Source: Bacteroidaceae bacterium (lineage in GTDB: Bacteria > Bacteroidota > Bacteroidia > Bacteroidales > Bacteroidaceae). Taken from it: DNA of 62,216 nucleotides. Under the pieces are notes generated by a model. It was not told the DNA's origin. It saw only the letters and a program-made list of their open reading frames with translations, and searched no databases. Shown piece by piece: positions 52,155 through 61,214 of the stretch. The translations under genes were made by a program, and so were the position numbers. Position 1 is the first letter of the stretch. Each line of letters opens with the position of its first letter. The DNA lies in assembly GCA_900770665.1 (NCBI GenBank), contig CAAGKZ010000091.1, positions 1 to 62,216 on the forward strand, given 5' to 3'.

Positions 52155-53468
52155 TTACTTGTATCTCATCCAGCGCAGCAGCTCCTTGAGGCTTGGTTTT
52201 TTGCCGTGCATGAGTATGCCCACGCGGTATATTTTTCCTGCGCCCCAAACGACAATGAAGAATGTTGCGTAGAGCAGTGCCGCCGACAGGCATATCTCCC
52301 AGGTAGGTATCTCATATGGTATGCGTGCCATCATCACAATGGGCGATGTAAGCGGTATCATAGAGAACCAGAATGCCATGTCTGATGACGGGTCGTTGAT
52401 TACCGACAGCATAACGAACAGCGCCAGTATTATCGGCAGCATTATCGGTGTCTGCAACTGTTGTGCATCCTGTGGACTGTCAACTGCAGAACCCACGGCA
52501 GCGAACATGGCAGCATAGAGCAGGAATCCGCCAAAGACAAATACCAACAGCCATATTATTATGCCGCCAATGTACTTGATGTTGCTTAGCATCATAATGG
52601 CCTGCAACATTCCCATTTCGGCACCGCCATCCAGGGCCGATGCCGGCACACCCTGCTTGAGCAACTCCAGGGCGGTGAGAATCTCATCGGGCAGCACATG
52701 TGGCAGCACAAAGTATGCAATGCCTGTTATGAACACAATCCAAATTATAATCTGCAGCAGTGCCACGCTGGCAATACCCAGTATCTTTCCCATCATCATC
52801 TCAAACGGGCGCACAGTGGATACCATCACCTCGAGCACGCGGTTGTTCTTCTCCTCGATGACCGACTGCATCACCATCACACCATATAATATAAGGAACA
52901 TATACAGTATGAAACTCAATACGTAAGCCAGTACCGATGCCACTACAGCCGATGAACTCTCGGCATCCTCCTCGTCGGCGCTGTTCTTTAGCGATTGTGG
53001 CATCACGGGCGTGTTAAGCTCCTGCATTACATGCTGCTCAACGTTGTACATCTTCATCTTCTCCTTCTGCACAGCCATTGTCAGTTGCGAGGCAATGTTA
53101 TGCTCGGTGCCCATAGCCGCTGTCCCGTTGGTGTAGAGCCTTGCATCGGTGGGGTTGTTCACTATGTTGTTGCCAATGTGCAGCACGGCATAATAGTCGG
53201 CATATTCGCTACGTGCAATCTCAATAGGCAACGCGGTCTGTTCAAACGTAATCTCCTTGGTGTTGCTCAGTTGTGGTGCAATCACGCCGCTGTCGTCCAC
53301 CACGGCAACCATCTTTGCATTGTCATCGGTATATCCCGATATTAGCATAGGCGCAAATATAAGCAGCACCATCAGCAACGGAGTGAGCAGGGTGGTGATG
53401 ATGAACGATTTCTTGTGTACGCGTTCGTTGAACTCTCGGCTTATGATAATTCCTATCTTGCTTTTCAT
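52155..53468 (-). CDS. ABC-2 type transporter permease (NatB-like)
   Basis: 437-aa membrane protein with one N-terminal segment (about 20-45), a large outside domain (about 50-170), and a group of five or six membrane segments in the C-terminal half. This matches NatB/ABC-2 permeases, which export sodium or small molecules with a NatA ATPase. It lies 18 nt after the ATPase gene. Substrate is unknown. Confidence 0.88.
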   Translation of the reverse strand: MKSKIGIIISREFNERVHKKSFIITTLLTPLLMVLLIFAPMLISGYTDDNAKMVAVVDDSGVIAPQLSNTKEITFEQTALPIEIARSEYADYYAVLHIGNNIVNNPTDARLYTNGTAAMGTEHNIASQLTMAVQKEKMKMYNVEQHVMQELNTPVMPQSLKNSADEEDAESSSAVVASVLAYVLSFILYMFLILYGVMVMQSVIEEKNNRVLEVMVSTVRPFEMMMGKILGIASVALLQIIIWIVFITGIAYFVLPHVLPDEILTALELLKQGVPASALDGGAEMGMLQAIMMLSNIKYIGGIIIWLLVFVFGGFLLYAAMFAAVGSAVDSPQDAQQLQTPIMLPIILALFVMLSVINDPSSDMAFWFSMIPLTSPIVMMARIPYEIPTWEICLSAALLYATFFIVVWGAGKIYRVGILMHGKKPSLKELLRWMRYK

Positions 53469-53486
53469 TTTTCTCTCATTTATAGG

Positions 53487-54407
53487 TTAGACATTGCCCT
53501 CCACCGCGCGTATGAATATGTCGTTCATTGTAGGTATCACCTCGCTGAACGAGCGCAGTTCCACACTCTCGTTTACGGCAGCAATCACACTGCGTATCTC
53601 CTTGTCGTCGGCAATGTGTATCTTTGCCTTGTTTATTCCAATGGGCGATGTCTCGGCACTCAGCACCGTGCACAGCCCGGCCATTGTCTCTGTCAGCTTT
53701 TCGCTGTCGCCGCGGTAGTGTATCTCGAATATATTCGTGCCGTGGCTGTGGCGAATCTCCTCGACATTGCCCGAGAGGATGTTGCGCGATTTATCTATTA
53801 GCGTGATGTGGTCGCACACCTCCTCAACCGATGCCATGTTGTGTGTCGAGAATATTATTGTCGCCCCTTTGTCGCGCAGTGCAAGAATCTCCTCCTTCAG
53901 CAGGTTCGCGTTTATGGGGTCAAAGCCCGAGAACGGCTCGTCAAAGATTAGCAGTTTGGGTTCGTGCAGCACCGTTACAATGAACTGCACCTTCTGTGCC
54001 ATACCTTTCGACAGGTCGCCAATCTTCTTGTTCCACCAGTCCTCGATGCCGAACTTCTCGAACCACATCTTGGCCTTCTGTGTGGCCTCCTTGTGCGACA
54101 GCCCCTTGAGGCGTGCAAAGAACACCGCCTGCTCGCCAAGCTTCATCTTCTTGTACAGTCCGCGCTCCTCGGGCATGTATCCGATGTGGCGTATGTCGTC
54201 GGCCGTTATCTCTTTGTCGCCCAGCAACACGCGTCCCGTGTCGGGCACTATTATGCGGTTTATTATGCGCAGCAGTGTAGTCTTTCCCGCTCCGTTGGGC
54301 CCCAGCAGGCCATATATGGAACCTTGGGGTATCGATAACGAAACGTTGTCAAGAGCCGTGTGCTCCGAATACTTCTTTGTAATGTTTTCAACTGTAATCA
54401 AATCCAT
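53487..54407 (-). CDS. ABC transporter ATP-binding protein (NatA-like)
   Basis: 306 aa. Walker A GPNGAGKTTLL (about 36-46), signature LSKGMAQKVQF, Walker B LLIFDEPFSGFD and the H-loop STHNM. A C-terminal extension (about 220-306) is typical of ABC exporters of the DrrA/NatA type. It drives the permease encoded next. A -7 element (TACATTTG) lies upstream. Confidence 0.93.
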   Translation of the reverse strand: MDLITVENITKKYSEHTALDNVSLSIPQGSIYGLLGPNGAGKTTLLRIINRIIVPDTGRVLLGDKEITADDIRHIGYMPEERGLYKKMKLGEQAVFFARLKGLSHKEATQKAKMWFEKFGIEDWWNKKIGDLSKGMAQKVQFIVTVLHEPKLLIFDEPFSGFDPINANLLKEEILALRDKGATIIFSTHNMASVEEVCDHITLIDKSRNILSGNVEEIRHSHGTNIFEIHYRGDSEKLTETMAGLCTVLSAETSPIGINKAKIHIADDKEIRSVIAAVNESVELRSFSEVIPTMNDIFIRAVEGNV

Positions 54408-54435
54408 CTTGTTTCTCTTTTATTTCTTTGACAGG

Positions 54436-54443
54436 CAAATGTA
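54436..54443 (-). promoter_or_regulatory. Bacteroidetes -7 element for the NatAB pair
   Basis: TACATTTG on the minus strand matches TAnnTTTG, about 30 nt before the natA-like ATG. The -33 box is not clear. Confidence 0.5.
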
Positions 54444-54547
54444 ATGAAAAAATCAAAAAAAACATCTCCTGTCAAGGTTTTTGAGTGATACCCATGCTGT
54501 TGAAAGATAATTATTCCAATCTTCGCACCACCAATGCTCTTTTTTTG

Positions 54548-54555
54548 TACCTTCG
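54548..54555 (+). promoter_or_regulatory. Bacteroidetes -7 element for xerD
   Basis: TACCTTCG fits TAnnTTcG and predicts transcription from about 54562. This rules out the longer ORF start at 54485 and supports the ATG at 54578. Confidence 0.55.
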
Positions 54556-54577
54556 CCCGTGGAAACTATTGCCGCCA

Positions 54578-55486
54578 ATGAACCGTAAACCACAATCGCC
54601 ACTGATGCGCTACCGCATCTATCTGCAGTTGGAGAAATCGCTGCAGCCCAACACCGTCGAGGCCTACATCGGCGATGTCAACAAATTGCTTGCATTCTTT
54701 GGCGATGTCGACCGCTTGCTTGCCGTTACGCTCGACGATTTGCGCGAGTTCCTCGCCGCAATGGCCGATGTGGGCGTCAATGCCCGCTCCCAGGCACGCA
54801 TAATCTCCTCGTTGCGTTCGTTCTATGGTTTCCTGAAACTCGACGGATATATCCCCGACGACCCTACCGAACAGCTTCGCTCACCCAAGATTGGCATGCG
54901 CCTGCCCGATGTGCTCACCCTGCAGGAGATTGACGACATAATAAACGCAATAGACCTTGCCACATGCGAGGGGCAAAGGAACAGGGCAATCATAGAGGTG
55001 CTCTACAGCTGCGGCCTGCGCGTGTCGGAGCTCTGCTCACTTCGTATGTCCGACCTCTATCTCAAGGAGCAGTTCATACGCGTCACCGGCAAGGGCGACA
55101 AGCAAAGGCTTGTCCCCATCTCATCCCGCGCCATTGCCGAGCTCGAGGCCTACTTTGTTGACCGCAACAGGATACCCATAAAGAGCGGTTACGAGGATTA
55201 TGTCTTCATCAGCGAGCGCCTGAAGAAACCCCTCTCGCGCATAACGGTGTTCCACCACATCAAGGAACTTGTGGCGCTTGTGGGCATAAAGAAGAACGTG
55301 AGCCCCCACACTTTCCGCCACTCCTTTGCCACCCATCTGCTCGAAGGCGGCGCCAATCTGCGTGTCATACAGGCCATGCTCGGGCACGAGAGTATCTCCA
55401 CCACCGAAATCTACACACACATCGACCGTGTGCGCCTGCGCGAGGAAATCATAGCCCATCACCCGCGTAACTGCAAAAAAAGATAA
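54578..55486 (+). CDS. xerD: Tyrosine recombinase XerD
   Basis: Site-specific recombinase that resolves chromosome dimers at dif. 302 aa from MNRKPQSPLMRYRIYLQLE. The N-terminal SAM-like core-binding domain (about 10-95) is followed by the catalytic domain with all active residues: Arg in SCGLRVSEL, Lys in VTGKGDKQR, HTFRHSFATHLL, LGHES and the nucleophile Tyr in TEIYTHI. Length fits the housekeeping Xer proteins rather than an element integrase. It is 2.5 kb from the tRNA-flanked ATPase, but no link is shown. Confidence 0.92.
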   Translation: MNRKPQSPLMRYRIYLQLEKSLQPNTVEAYIGDVNKLLAFFGDVDRLLAVTLDDLREFLAAMADVGVNARSQARIISSLRSFYGFLKLDGYIPDDPTEQLRSPKIGMRLPDVLTLQEIDDIINAIDLATCEGQRNRAIIEVLYSCGLRVSELCSLRMSDLYLKEQFIRVTGKGDKQRLVPISSRAIAELEAYFVDRNRIPIKSGYEDYVFISERLKKPLSRITVFHHIKELVALVGIKKNVSPHTFRHSFATHLLEGGANLRVIQAMLGHESISTTEIYTHIDRVRLREEIIAHHPRNCKKR

Positions 55487-55513
55487 AATATACGCTAAGA
55501 CACACCTCTTTTT

Positions 55514-55544
55514 TTTGATAATTGGAATTGTCGCGTTAACTTTG
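55514..55544 (+). promoter_or_regulatory. Full Bacteroidetes promoter for the TPR lipoprotein gene
   Basis: TTTG (55514-55517), 19-nt spacer, TAACTTTG (55537-55544): an exact match, about 45 nt before the ATG. Confidence 0.85.
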
Positions 55545-55587
55545 CGCCAATATGGTGCCGCTTTTGTGTGGCACGCGACAAAACTGA

Positions 55588-57306
55588 ATGAAAAATAATA
55601 GATTAATGCTTAAGAAATTTTCCTTGCTGCTTGTTTTGGCAGCTGTTATGTTGAGCTCTTGCGGCTCAAAGATGAAGAGTATGAAATCCGAGTATTTCAC
55701 CGTGTCGCCGGGCGTGCTCGAGGTTGTCGGCAGTGAAATCCCTGCAACCATTGACGGCCGTTTCCCCGCGAAGTTCTTCAACAAGAAGTCGGTGCTCACA
55801 ATTACTCCGGTGCTCAAGTACGAGGGTGGCGAGGCCATCTCGGAGCCTGTGACATTCCAGGGCGAGAAGGTACGCGGCAACGACCGCACAATCTCTTACG
55901 AGAATGGTGGCACCTTCAAGATGAAGATATTGTATGACTATGTTCCCGCCATGGAGGATGCCGAGCTCTACTTGCGTTTCGTCATCAACAAGGGCAAGAA
56001 GACAAAGAACGTCCCCGAGGTAAAGGTTGCCGACGGTTGCATCGCAACATCGCAGCTCTATCGCCAGACAGCAGCGACGGCGAACATCGCTATTGGCGAG
56101 GATGCTTTCCAGCGTGTCATCAAGCAGGCCAAGGAGGCAAACATCATGTTCCTCATCCAGCAGACCAACCTCCGCGCTTCCGAGCTCAACAGCACCGAGA
56201 TGAATGAGTTCCGCGCAGCGCTCAAGGATGTGGCTACCGATTACGAAAACAAGGTGCTCGATGAAATCAAGGTGTCGGCATACGCATCGCCCGACGGTGG
56301 CGTAATGCTCAACGACGGTCTTGCCGTTGTGCGCGAAATGAACACTGCAAAGCAGATGAAGAAGGAGCTCAAGAATGCCAAGCTCGACGGTTATGTAGAC
56401 AGCGAGTACACAGCCGAGGACTGGGAAGGCTTCAAGGAACTTGTTGCGCAGTCAAACCTGCCCGACAAGGAGCTTATCCTTAGCCTGCTCTCAATGTACA
56501 CCGACCCCGAGGAGCGCGAGCAGCAGATAAAGAACATCTCATCGGTATATTCAGAGCTTGCAGATGAGGTACTTCCAAAGCTGCGCCGTGCACGCGTTAC
56601 ATTGAACTATCAGATTATCGGCCGTTCCGACGAGCAAATCAAGGCGCAGTATGCAGCCGACCCGTCTGAGCTCTCATTGGAGGAGATTCTCTACTCGTCA
56701 ATCCTCACCGAGGACGAGACCGAGCAGACTGATATCTTCAACACAGCAATCAAGCTCTATCCCAACGACTACCGCGCATACAACAACCTTGGCGTGATGG
56801 CTTACAACAAGGGCGACTACAGCACTGCCGCAAGCTATTTTGCAAAGGCCGAGAGTGTTGCAAAGGCAGCTCCCGAGGTAATGGTTAACCTTGGCTATCT
56901 TGAGTTGCTCCAGGGTAACGTTGCCGAGGCCGAGGGCTACATGACAAAGGGTGCCGATGCAAAGGCCGGTGACGAGGCTCTTGGAAACCTCTACATCGCA
57001 CAGGGCGAGTATGGCCGCGCTGCAGCACTGCTCAAGGGCAAGAACACCAACAGCGCACTGTTGGCTCAGGTGCTCAACAAGAACTATGTTGCTGCACGCG
57101 AGACTCTCGAGGCAATGGAGAACCCCGATGCAATGACCTATTACATCAAGGCAGTCCTTGGTGCCCGCATCTCAAATGTAGGCTTTGTATATGATGGTTT
57201 GAAGAAGGCTGTTGAGCTTGACCCCTCATTGGCAAAGAAGGCATTGGGCGATTTGGAGTTCGCTAAATATGCCAAGGATGCTACCTTCTGCGATATTCTG
57301 AAATAA
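55588..57306 (+). CDS. Lipoprotein with OmpA-like and TPR regions
   Basis: 572-aa outer-membrane-type lipoprotein, lipobox LSSC with Cys25 (Cys19 if the Met at 55606 is used). An N-terminal beta domain (about 30-150) is followed by a region (about 215-350) of the kind seen in Bacteroidetes OmpA-like proteins: KVSAYASPDGGVMLND, AEDWEGFKELV and LPKLRRARVTL. The C-terminal part has TPR repeats beginning YPNDYRAYNNLGVMAYNKGDYSTAASYF. It has its own strong promoter, and codon use suggests good expression. Its job is likely scaffolding at the cell envelope; not proved. dprA follows by 5 nt. Confidence 0.85.
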   Translation: MKNNRLMLKKFSLLLVLAAVMLSSCGSKMKSMKSEYFTVSPGVLEVVGSEIPATIDGRFPAKFFNKKSVLTITPVLKYEGGEAISEPVTFQGEKVRGNDRTISYENGGTFKMKILYDYVPAMEDAELYLRFVINKGKKTKNVPEVKVADGCIATSQLYRQTAATANIAIGEDAFQRVIKQAKEANIMFLIQQTNLRASELNSTEMNEFRAALKDVATDYENKVLDEIKVSAYASPDGGVMLNDGLAVVREMNTAKQMKKELKNAKLDGYVDSEYTAEDWEGFKELVAQSNLPDKELILSLLSMYTDPEEREQQIKNISSVYSELADEVLPKLRRARVTLNYQIIGRSDEQIKAQYAADPSELSLEEILYSSILTEDETEQTDIFNTAIKLYPNDYRAYNNLGVMAYNKGDYSTAASYFAKAESVAKAAPEVMVNLGYLELLQGNVAEAEGYMTKGADAKAGDEALGNLYIAQGEYGRAAALLKGKNTNSALLAQVLNKNYVAARETLEAMENPDAMTYYIKAVLGARISNVGFVYDGLKKAVELDPSLAKKALGDLEFAKYAKDATFCDILK

Positions 57307-57311
57307 CAGCT

Positions 57312-58445
57312 GTGGCTGCAAATATACTAAACGAACAGGTTGCGATGCTTGCACTCTCAAGGGTGCAGGTACCGCAACTTGCTCTTATAAGGGAACTCAT
57401 TGAAACTGTCGGCAGTGCAAAGGAACTGCTTGAGAATGGCGACAACATTGGCGATATTGTACCCGAGGCCTCGCCCCGTCTGCGTCAGTTGCTCTGCGAC
57501 CGCTCGCTTGTGGAGCATGCCGAGAGGGAGATGGAGTTCATTGAGTCAAAAGGCATAAAGCTCATCTGCTATGGCGATGAGGCCTATCCCTGCCGTCTTG
57601 CCGAGTGTGCCGATGCTCCCCTGGTGCTGCACTCGCTCGGTAATGCCGACCTCAATGCCCGTCGCATTGTCTCCATTGTGGGCACTCGCCATGCAAGCGA
57701 GTATGGCAAGGCATTGTGCGAGAATTTCGTTGCCGACCTGGCACGCTTCGCTCCCGGAACACTAATTGTCAGCGGTCTTGCATACGGTATTGATGTCTGT
57801 GCCCACCGTGCGGCACTGAAAGCCGGCTTGCCAACCATTGGAGTGCTTGCCCACGGTCTCGACCGCATATACCCCGGTGCCCACCGCGCCACGGCAAAGC
57901 AGATGCTCGAAAACGGCGGCCTGCTCACCGAGTTCATGAGCGGAATGGAACCTTTCCCATCAAACTTTTTGCAGCGCAACAGAATCGTTGCCGGCATGGC
58001 CGATGCCACGGTTGTCGTGGAGTCGGCATCAAAGGGCGGCTCGCTTGTCACAGCCTCGCTCGCATTGGGTTACGACCGCGACTGTTTTGCTTTTCCCGGC
58101 CGTGTAAACGACCAATATTCACAGGGCTGCAATGAACTTGTGAGCCGCAACAGGGCTGCGCTCATAACAAGCGCCTACGACTTCGTCGAGGCAATGAACT
58201 GGGAGGCTGCAACCGCAAAAAAGAGCGCCGAAGAGCGACAGACCGAACTTTTCCCCGACCTCTTGCCCGATGAAACATCTGTAATGACTGCCCTGCGCGA
58301 CAGTAGCGACGGATTGCAGGTAAATCAGATGGTTGTGCAGCTCAACATCCCAATAAACAGGCTCCTGCCGTTGCTTTTTGAAATGGAGATGAAAGGCCTT
58401 GTCAAGGCCGTTGCCGGCGGTTGTTACAGGGCTGTGATGATGTAA
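57312..58445 (+). CDS. dprA: DNA-processing protein DprA
   Basis: Loads RecA on incoming single-stranded DNA in transformation. 377 aa from a GTG start 5 nt after the lipoprotein stop; an ATG at 57345 is the alternative. Helical N-terminal region, then the Rossmann DprA domain: SIVGTRHASEYG, IVSGLAYGIDVCAHRAAL, VLAHGLDRIYPGAHR, FPSNFLQRNRIVAG and SASKGGSLVTASLA. A C-terminal winged-helix part (about 310-377) is present. No other competence genes are in the window. Confidence 0.95.
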   Translation: MAANILNEQVAMLALSRVQVPQLALIRELIETVGSAKELLENGDNIGDIVPEASPRLRQLLCDRSLVEHAEREMEFIESKGIKLICYGDEAYPCRLAECADAPLVLHSLGNADLNARRIVSIVGTRHASEYGKALCENFVADLARFAPGTLIVSGLAYGIDVCAHRAALKAGLPTIGVLAHGLDRIYPGAHRATAKQMLENGGLLTEFMSGMEPFPSNFLQRNRIVAGMADATVVVESASKGGSLVTASLALGYDRDCFAFPGRVNDQYSQGCNELVSRNRAALITSAYDFVEAMNWEAATAKKSAEERQTELFPDLLPDETSVMTALRDSSDGLQVNQMVVQLNIPINRLLPLLFEMEMKGLVKAVAGGCYRAVMM

Positions 58446-58451
58446 GGCTTT

Positions 58452-59369
58452 TTAATGTGTCCATTTTTTTAAATCTCCCCATTTGTCATCCGGGGCTTTG
58501 GTTCCTTTCTTTAAGGGGAAAACCCAATTAAGGTATCTTGTCTCAAATTTACCGTTAATGTACCATACCGGCCAGGGCTTCAAATCCTTCAATACAGCCT
58601 TGACGGCCATTATTAATGGAGAATCCTGGGATATTGATTCATACTCATCGGGTCTTAGGCATTGCACATTGCAATCCTGTAGTATGCCGTTCTCATCAAT
58701 CCTGTAGTCGCTGAACCGCAAGAAGAAACGTGTCTCTTCATATTCGGGGAATTTTTCCCAAGGGAAATTCTCGGCCAGCGCTTTGCAAACATCAAACGGC
58801 GCAACCCCCTCTTTGTAGTAATTGTTGTACAAGGTTATCTCTTTGACAATTCCGTTGTCTACAACTATTAGGCATTCATTCTCATTGTGTCTTGCAAAGG
58901 CCATATGCTCATATAATATCTCTTCGCCTCTGCCTGCTCGCATGGTGTCGCAGAACCACGATGCGCATATACCCTCTGCTGTGTAATATTGTGCAAAAAT
59001 ATCCTTGAGTGTCTCTTCGTCCAAAGCGAAAAAACTCCATTCTAAAAAATCTTCCGTTTCCCGGAAATATTGTACCCCGACTTCACGCAGATATAATTTG
59101 TTCTCCTTGATTTCCCATTCTGCAATGTAGTTCCTCCATAAATCGCTGCTGTGTGATATTTCCCATTCAATACTATCTTCGATTATCTTTTCGGGCAGTG
59201 ACTCAATGGCTTTTGCTATTTTTTCACTCAGTTCCCGGTTAGTTTCTATCGGGCAGTAATAGAGTTGCCAATATTTACCATTCATCAGCAGGCTTTCGGC
59301 CATCTGTCCGGTTGCCTTTGTCATGATAGGCAGGGATAGTAATAGTAGGGTGAACAGTATCTTTTTCAT
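58452..59369 (-). CDS. Exported protein with TonB_C-like C-terminus
   Basis: 305 aa from MKKILFTLLL; the much longer open frame upstream would run into hflX and is not used. Signal peptide ends near KATG. The body is acidic and helical with many Glu and aromatic residues and no recognised family. The C-terminal 60 residues (DYRIDENGILQDCNV, MAVKAVLKDLKPWPVWYING, NWVFPLKKG) follow the pattern of TonB C-terminal domains, without the usual TonB membrane anchor or Pro-rich linker. Convergent with dprA with a 6-nt gap and no terminator. Confidence 0.72.
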   Translation of the reverse strand: MKKILFTLLLLSLPIMTKATGQMAESLLMNGKYWQLYYCPIETNRELSEKIAKAIESLPEKIIEDSIEWEISHSSDLWRNYIAEWEIKENKLYLREVGVQYFRETEDFLEWSFFALDEETLKDIFAQYYTAEGICASWFCDTMRAGRGEEILYEHMAFARHNENECLIVVDNGIVKEITLYNNYYKEGVAPFDVCKALAENFPWEKFPEYEETRFFLRFSDYRIDENGILQDCNVQCLRPDEYESISQDSPLIMAVKAVLKDLKPWPVWYINGKFETRYLNWVFPLKKGTKAPDDKWGDLKKWTH

Positions 59370-59418
59370 TCCTATAATATTTATAATGCAATGATAACTA
59401 TTTTTCTGCAAAATTGTA

Positions 59419-59426
59419 TATCTTCG
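59419..59426 (+). promoter_or_regulatory. Bacteroidetes -7 element for hflX
   Basis: TATCTTCG fits TAnnTTcG, 17 nt before the hflX ATG. This implies a very short leader of about 10 nt. Confidence 0.5.
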
Positions 59427-59442
59427 CGTAAAATATATTTGG

Positions 59443-60708
59443 ATGAAAGAATTTGTTATATCGACAACTAAGAAAGAGACCGCCATTCTGGTGGGATTGA
59501 TTACCGCCACACAGAACGAGCGCAAGACCAACGAGTATCTCGACGAGCTTGAGTTTCTTGCGCAGACAGCCGGTGCCGAGGTCGTTAAGCGTTTTACACA
59601 GCGCATTGACCATCCGCACCCTGTTACATACGTGGGTACAGGTAAGCTAAAGGAGATTGCCGACTATGTGGAGATGCTCAAGGATACCGACGATGAGATT
59701 GGTATGGTAATCTTCGACGACGAACTGTCGGCAAAGCAGATACGCAATATTGAAAAGGAAATCAAGATAAAGATTCTCGACCGTACGTCGCTAATCCTTG
59801 ATATATTTGCCATGCGTGCACAGACAGCACACGCAAAGGTTCAGGTTGAGCTTGCTCAGTACAAATATATGCTCCCCCGTCTGCAGCGCCTGTGGACTCA
59901 CCTTGAACGTCAGGGTGGTGGTTCCGGTGGCGGTAGCGGCAAGGGCGGTAGCGTGGGCTTGCGTGGTCCGGGTGAGACACAGCTTGAGATGGACCGCCGT
60001 ATCATCCTTGGCCGCATGTCGCTGTTGAAGGAGCAGCTCTCGCAGATTGACCGCCAGAAGAGCATACAGCGCAAGAACCGTGGACGACTCATCCGTGTGG
60101 CATTGGTAGGTTATACCAACGTGGGTAAATCGACACTCATGAACCTGCTTGCCAAGAGCGAGGTATTTGCCGAGAACAAGCTCTTTGCAACACTCGACAC
60201 CACTGTGCGCAAGGTAATCATCGAGAACCTCCCATTTCTGCTTTCGGATACTGTAGGTTTCATACGCAAGTTGCCTACCGACCTTGTAGAGTCGTTCAAG
60301 TCTACACTCGACGAGGTGCGTGAGGCCGATTTGCTTTTGCACGTTGTGGATGTGTCACACCCTGAGTTCGAGGAGCAGATTGAGGTGGTTGAAAAGACTC
60401 TTGCCGACCTCAAGTGTGGCGACAAACCTCTGATGGTAATCTTCAACAAGATTGATGCCTTTACCTATGTTCAAAAAGAGGAGGACGACCTCACCCCTAA
60501 GACCAAGGAGAACATCACGCTCGACGAACTCAAGGAGACTTGGATGAACAAGCTTGCCGATAACTGTCTCTTCATCTCGGCCCGCGAGAAACAGAATATT
60601 GAGAATTTAAAGGAGATTATTTACAAGAAGGTATGCGAGCTTCATGTGCAGAAATACCCGTATAATGATTTTCTGTACCAAACCTACGACGAGGAAGGTG
60701 TAAACTGA
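59443..60708 (+). CDS. hflX: Ribosome-associated GTPase HflX
   Basis: Rescues stalled ribosomes by splitting 70S particles. 421 aa: HflX N-terminal domain (about 1-160), a Gly-rich linker GGGSGGGSGKGG leading to GLRGPGETQLEMDRR, and a G domain with G1 GYTNVGKSTL, G3 DTVGF and G4 NKID. All are standard. The stop codon TGA is part of a heptanucleotide repeat unit (ACTGAAA), so the last few residues may come from the repeat. Confidence 0.96.
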   Translation: MKEFVISTTKKETAILVGLITATQNERKTNEYLDELEFLAQTAGAEVVKRFTQRIDHPHPVTYVGTGKLKEIADYVEMLKDTDDEIGMVIFDDELSAKQIRNIEKEIKIKILDRTSLILDIFAMRAQTAHAKVQVELAQYKYMLPRLQRLWTHLERQGGGSGGGSGKGGSVGLRGPGETQLEMDRRIILGRMSLLKEQLSQIDRQKSIQRKNRGRLIRVALVGYTNVGKSTLMNLLAKSEVFAENKLFATLDTTVRKVIIENLPFLLSDTVGFIRKLPTDLVESFKSTLDEVREADLLLHVVDVSHPEFEEQIEVVEKTLADLKCGDKPLMVIFNKIDAFTYVQKEEDDLTPKTKENITLDELKETWMNKLADNCLFISAREKQNIENLKEIIYKKVCELHVQKYPYNDFLYQTYDEEGVN

Positions 60709-60731
60709 AAACTGAAAGGTGAAAAGTGAAA
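60697..60731 (+). repeat. Heptanucleotide tract (5 units) overlapping the hflX 3' end
   Basis: GGTGTAA, ACTGAAA, ACTGAAA, GGTGAAA, AGTGAAA in exact register, running into a family A unit at 60732. The TGA at 60706-60708 is the hflX stop. Confidence 0.82.
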
Positions 60732-60902
60732 GCCGCGAGTAAGCGAGAGCAGAGAAAAAACTTGTTTTTGCTATGCCGAGCGTGAGCGGGTTCAAGCGCA
60801 CGAGTGCGGTTAAAGCTGAAAGTAAGCGAGAGCAGAGAAAAAACTTGTTTTTGCTATGCCGAGCAGGAGCGGGTTCAATCACACGAAGTGTGATTAAAGC
60901 TA
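60732..60902 (+). repeat. Family A hairpin repeat, two tandem units
   Basis: Unit 1 has GCCGCGAGTAAGCGAG, AAAAAA-CTTG-TTTTT, CTATGCCGAGC and AAGCGCAC-GA-GTGCGGTT. Unit 2 has the same first hairpin, then AATCACAC-GAA-GTGTGATT. The second hairpin differs by paired changes (CGCAC with GTGCG; CACAC with GTGTG). Confidence 0.82.
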
Positions 60903-60917
60903 AAAAGCACATTGCAT

Positions 60918-60984
60918 TGTCATCCTGAACGTAGTGAAGGATCTTGATACATGGTATAGATTCTTCGCGATGCTCAGAAAGACA
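60918..60984 (+). repeat. Family B hairpin repeat
   Basis: TGTCATCCTGAACGTAGTGA at the left end and TCAGAAAGACA at the right end, with inner arms GAAGGATCTTG and AGATTCTTCGC. Confidence 0.8.
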
Positions 60985-61026
60985 AGTGCCGTAGGTGTTT
61001 TTTTAGAAGAGTGATGCGCATTGCAT

Positions 61027-61119
61027 TGTCATCCTGAACGTAGTGAAGGATCTTGATGAATGGAAAGATTCTTCGCGATGCTCAGACGTGTTGTTGAGGG
61101 CTCTGCCCGAAAAATGACA
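61027..61119 (+). repeat. Family B hairpin repeat, long right arm
   Basis: Same left arm as the 60918 copy. The right arm has the extra segment ACGTGTTGTTGAGGGCTCTG before the closing AAAAATGACA. That extra segment recurs at 61641-61689. Confidence 0.8.
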
Positions 61120-61159
61120 AGTGTCGCAGATGTTTTTTAGAATAGTGATGCGCTTGTAT

Positions 61160-61200
61160 TGTCATCCTGAACGTAGTGAAGGATCTTGATAAAAATGACA
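61160..61200 (+). repeat. Family B repeat, internally deleted
   Basis: Left arm TGTCATCCTGAACGTAGTGA directly joined to a right end AAAAATGACA. It lies 14 nt before the GIY-YIG gene. Confidence 0.75.
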
Positions 61201-61214
61201 TTATTGCATAAGAA

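Noticed and set aside
54578..55486. XerD-like recombinase as the integrase of the tRNA-flanked insert
   Set aside because: It lies outside the direct repeats, beyond an ABC transporter pair, and has the length and motifs of housekeeping XerD.
59925..59960. Gly-rich run in HflX as an abnormal insertion
   Set aside because: A Gly-rich linker between the N-terminal and G domains is normal for HflX.
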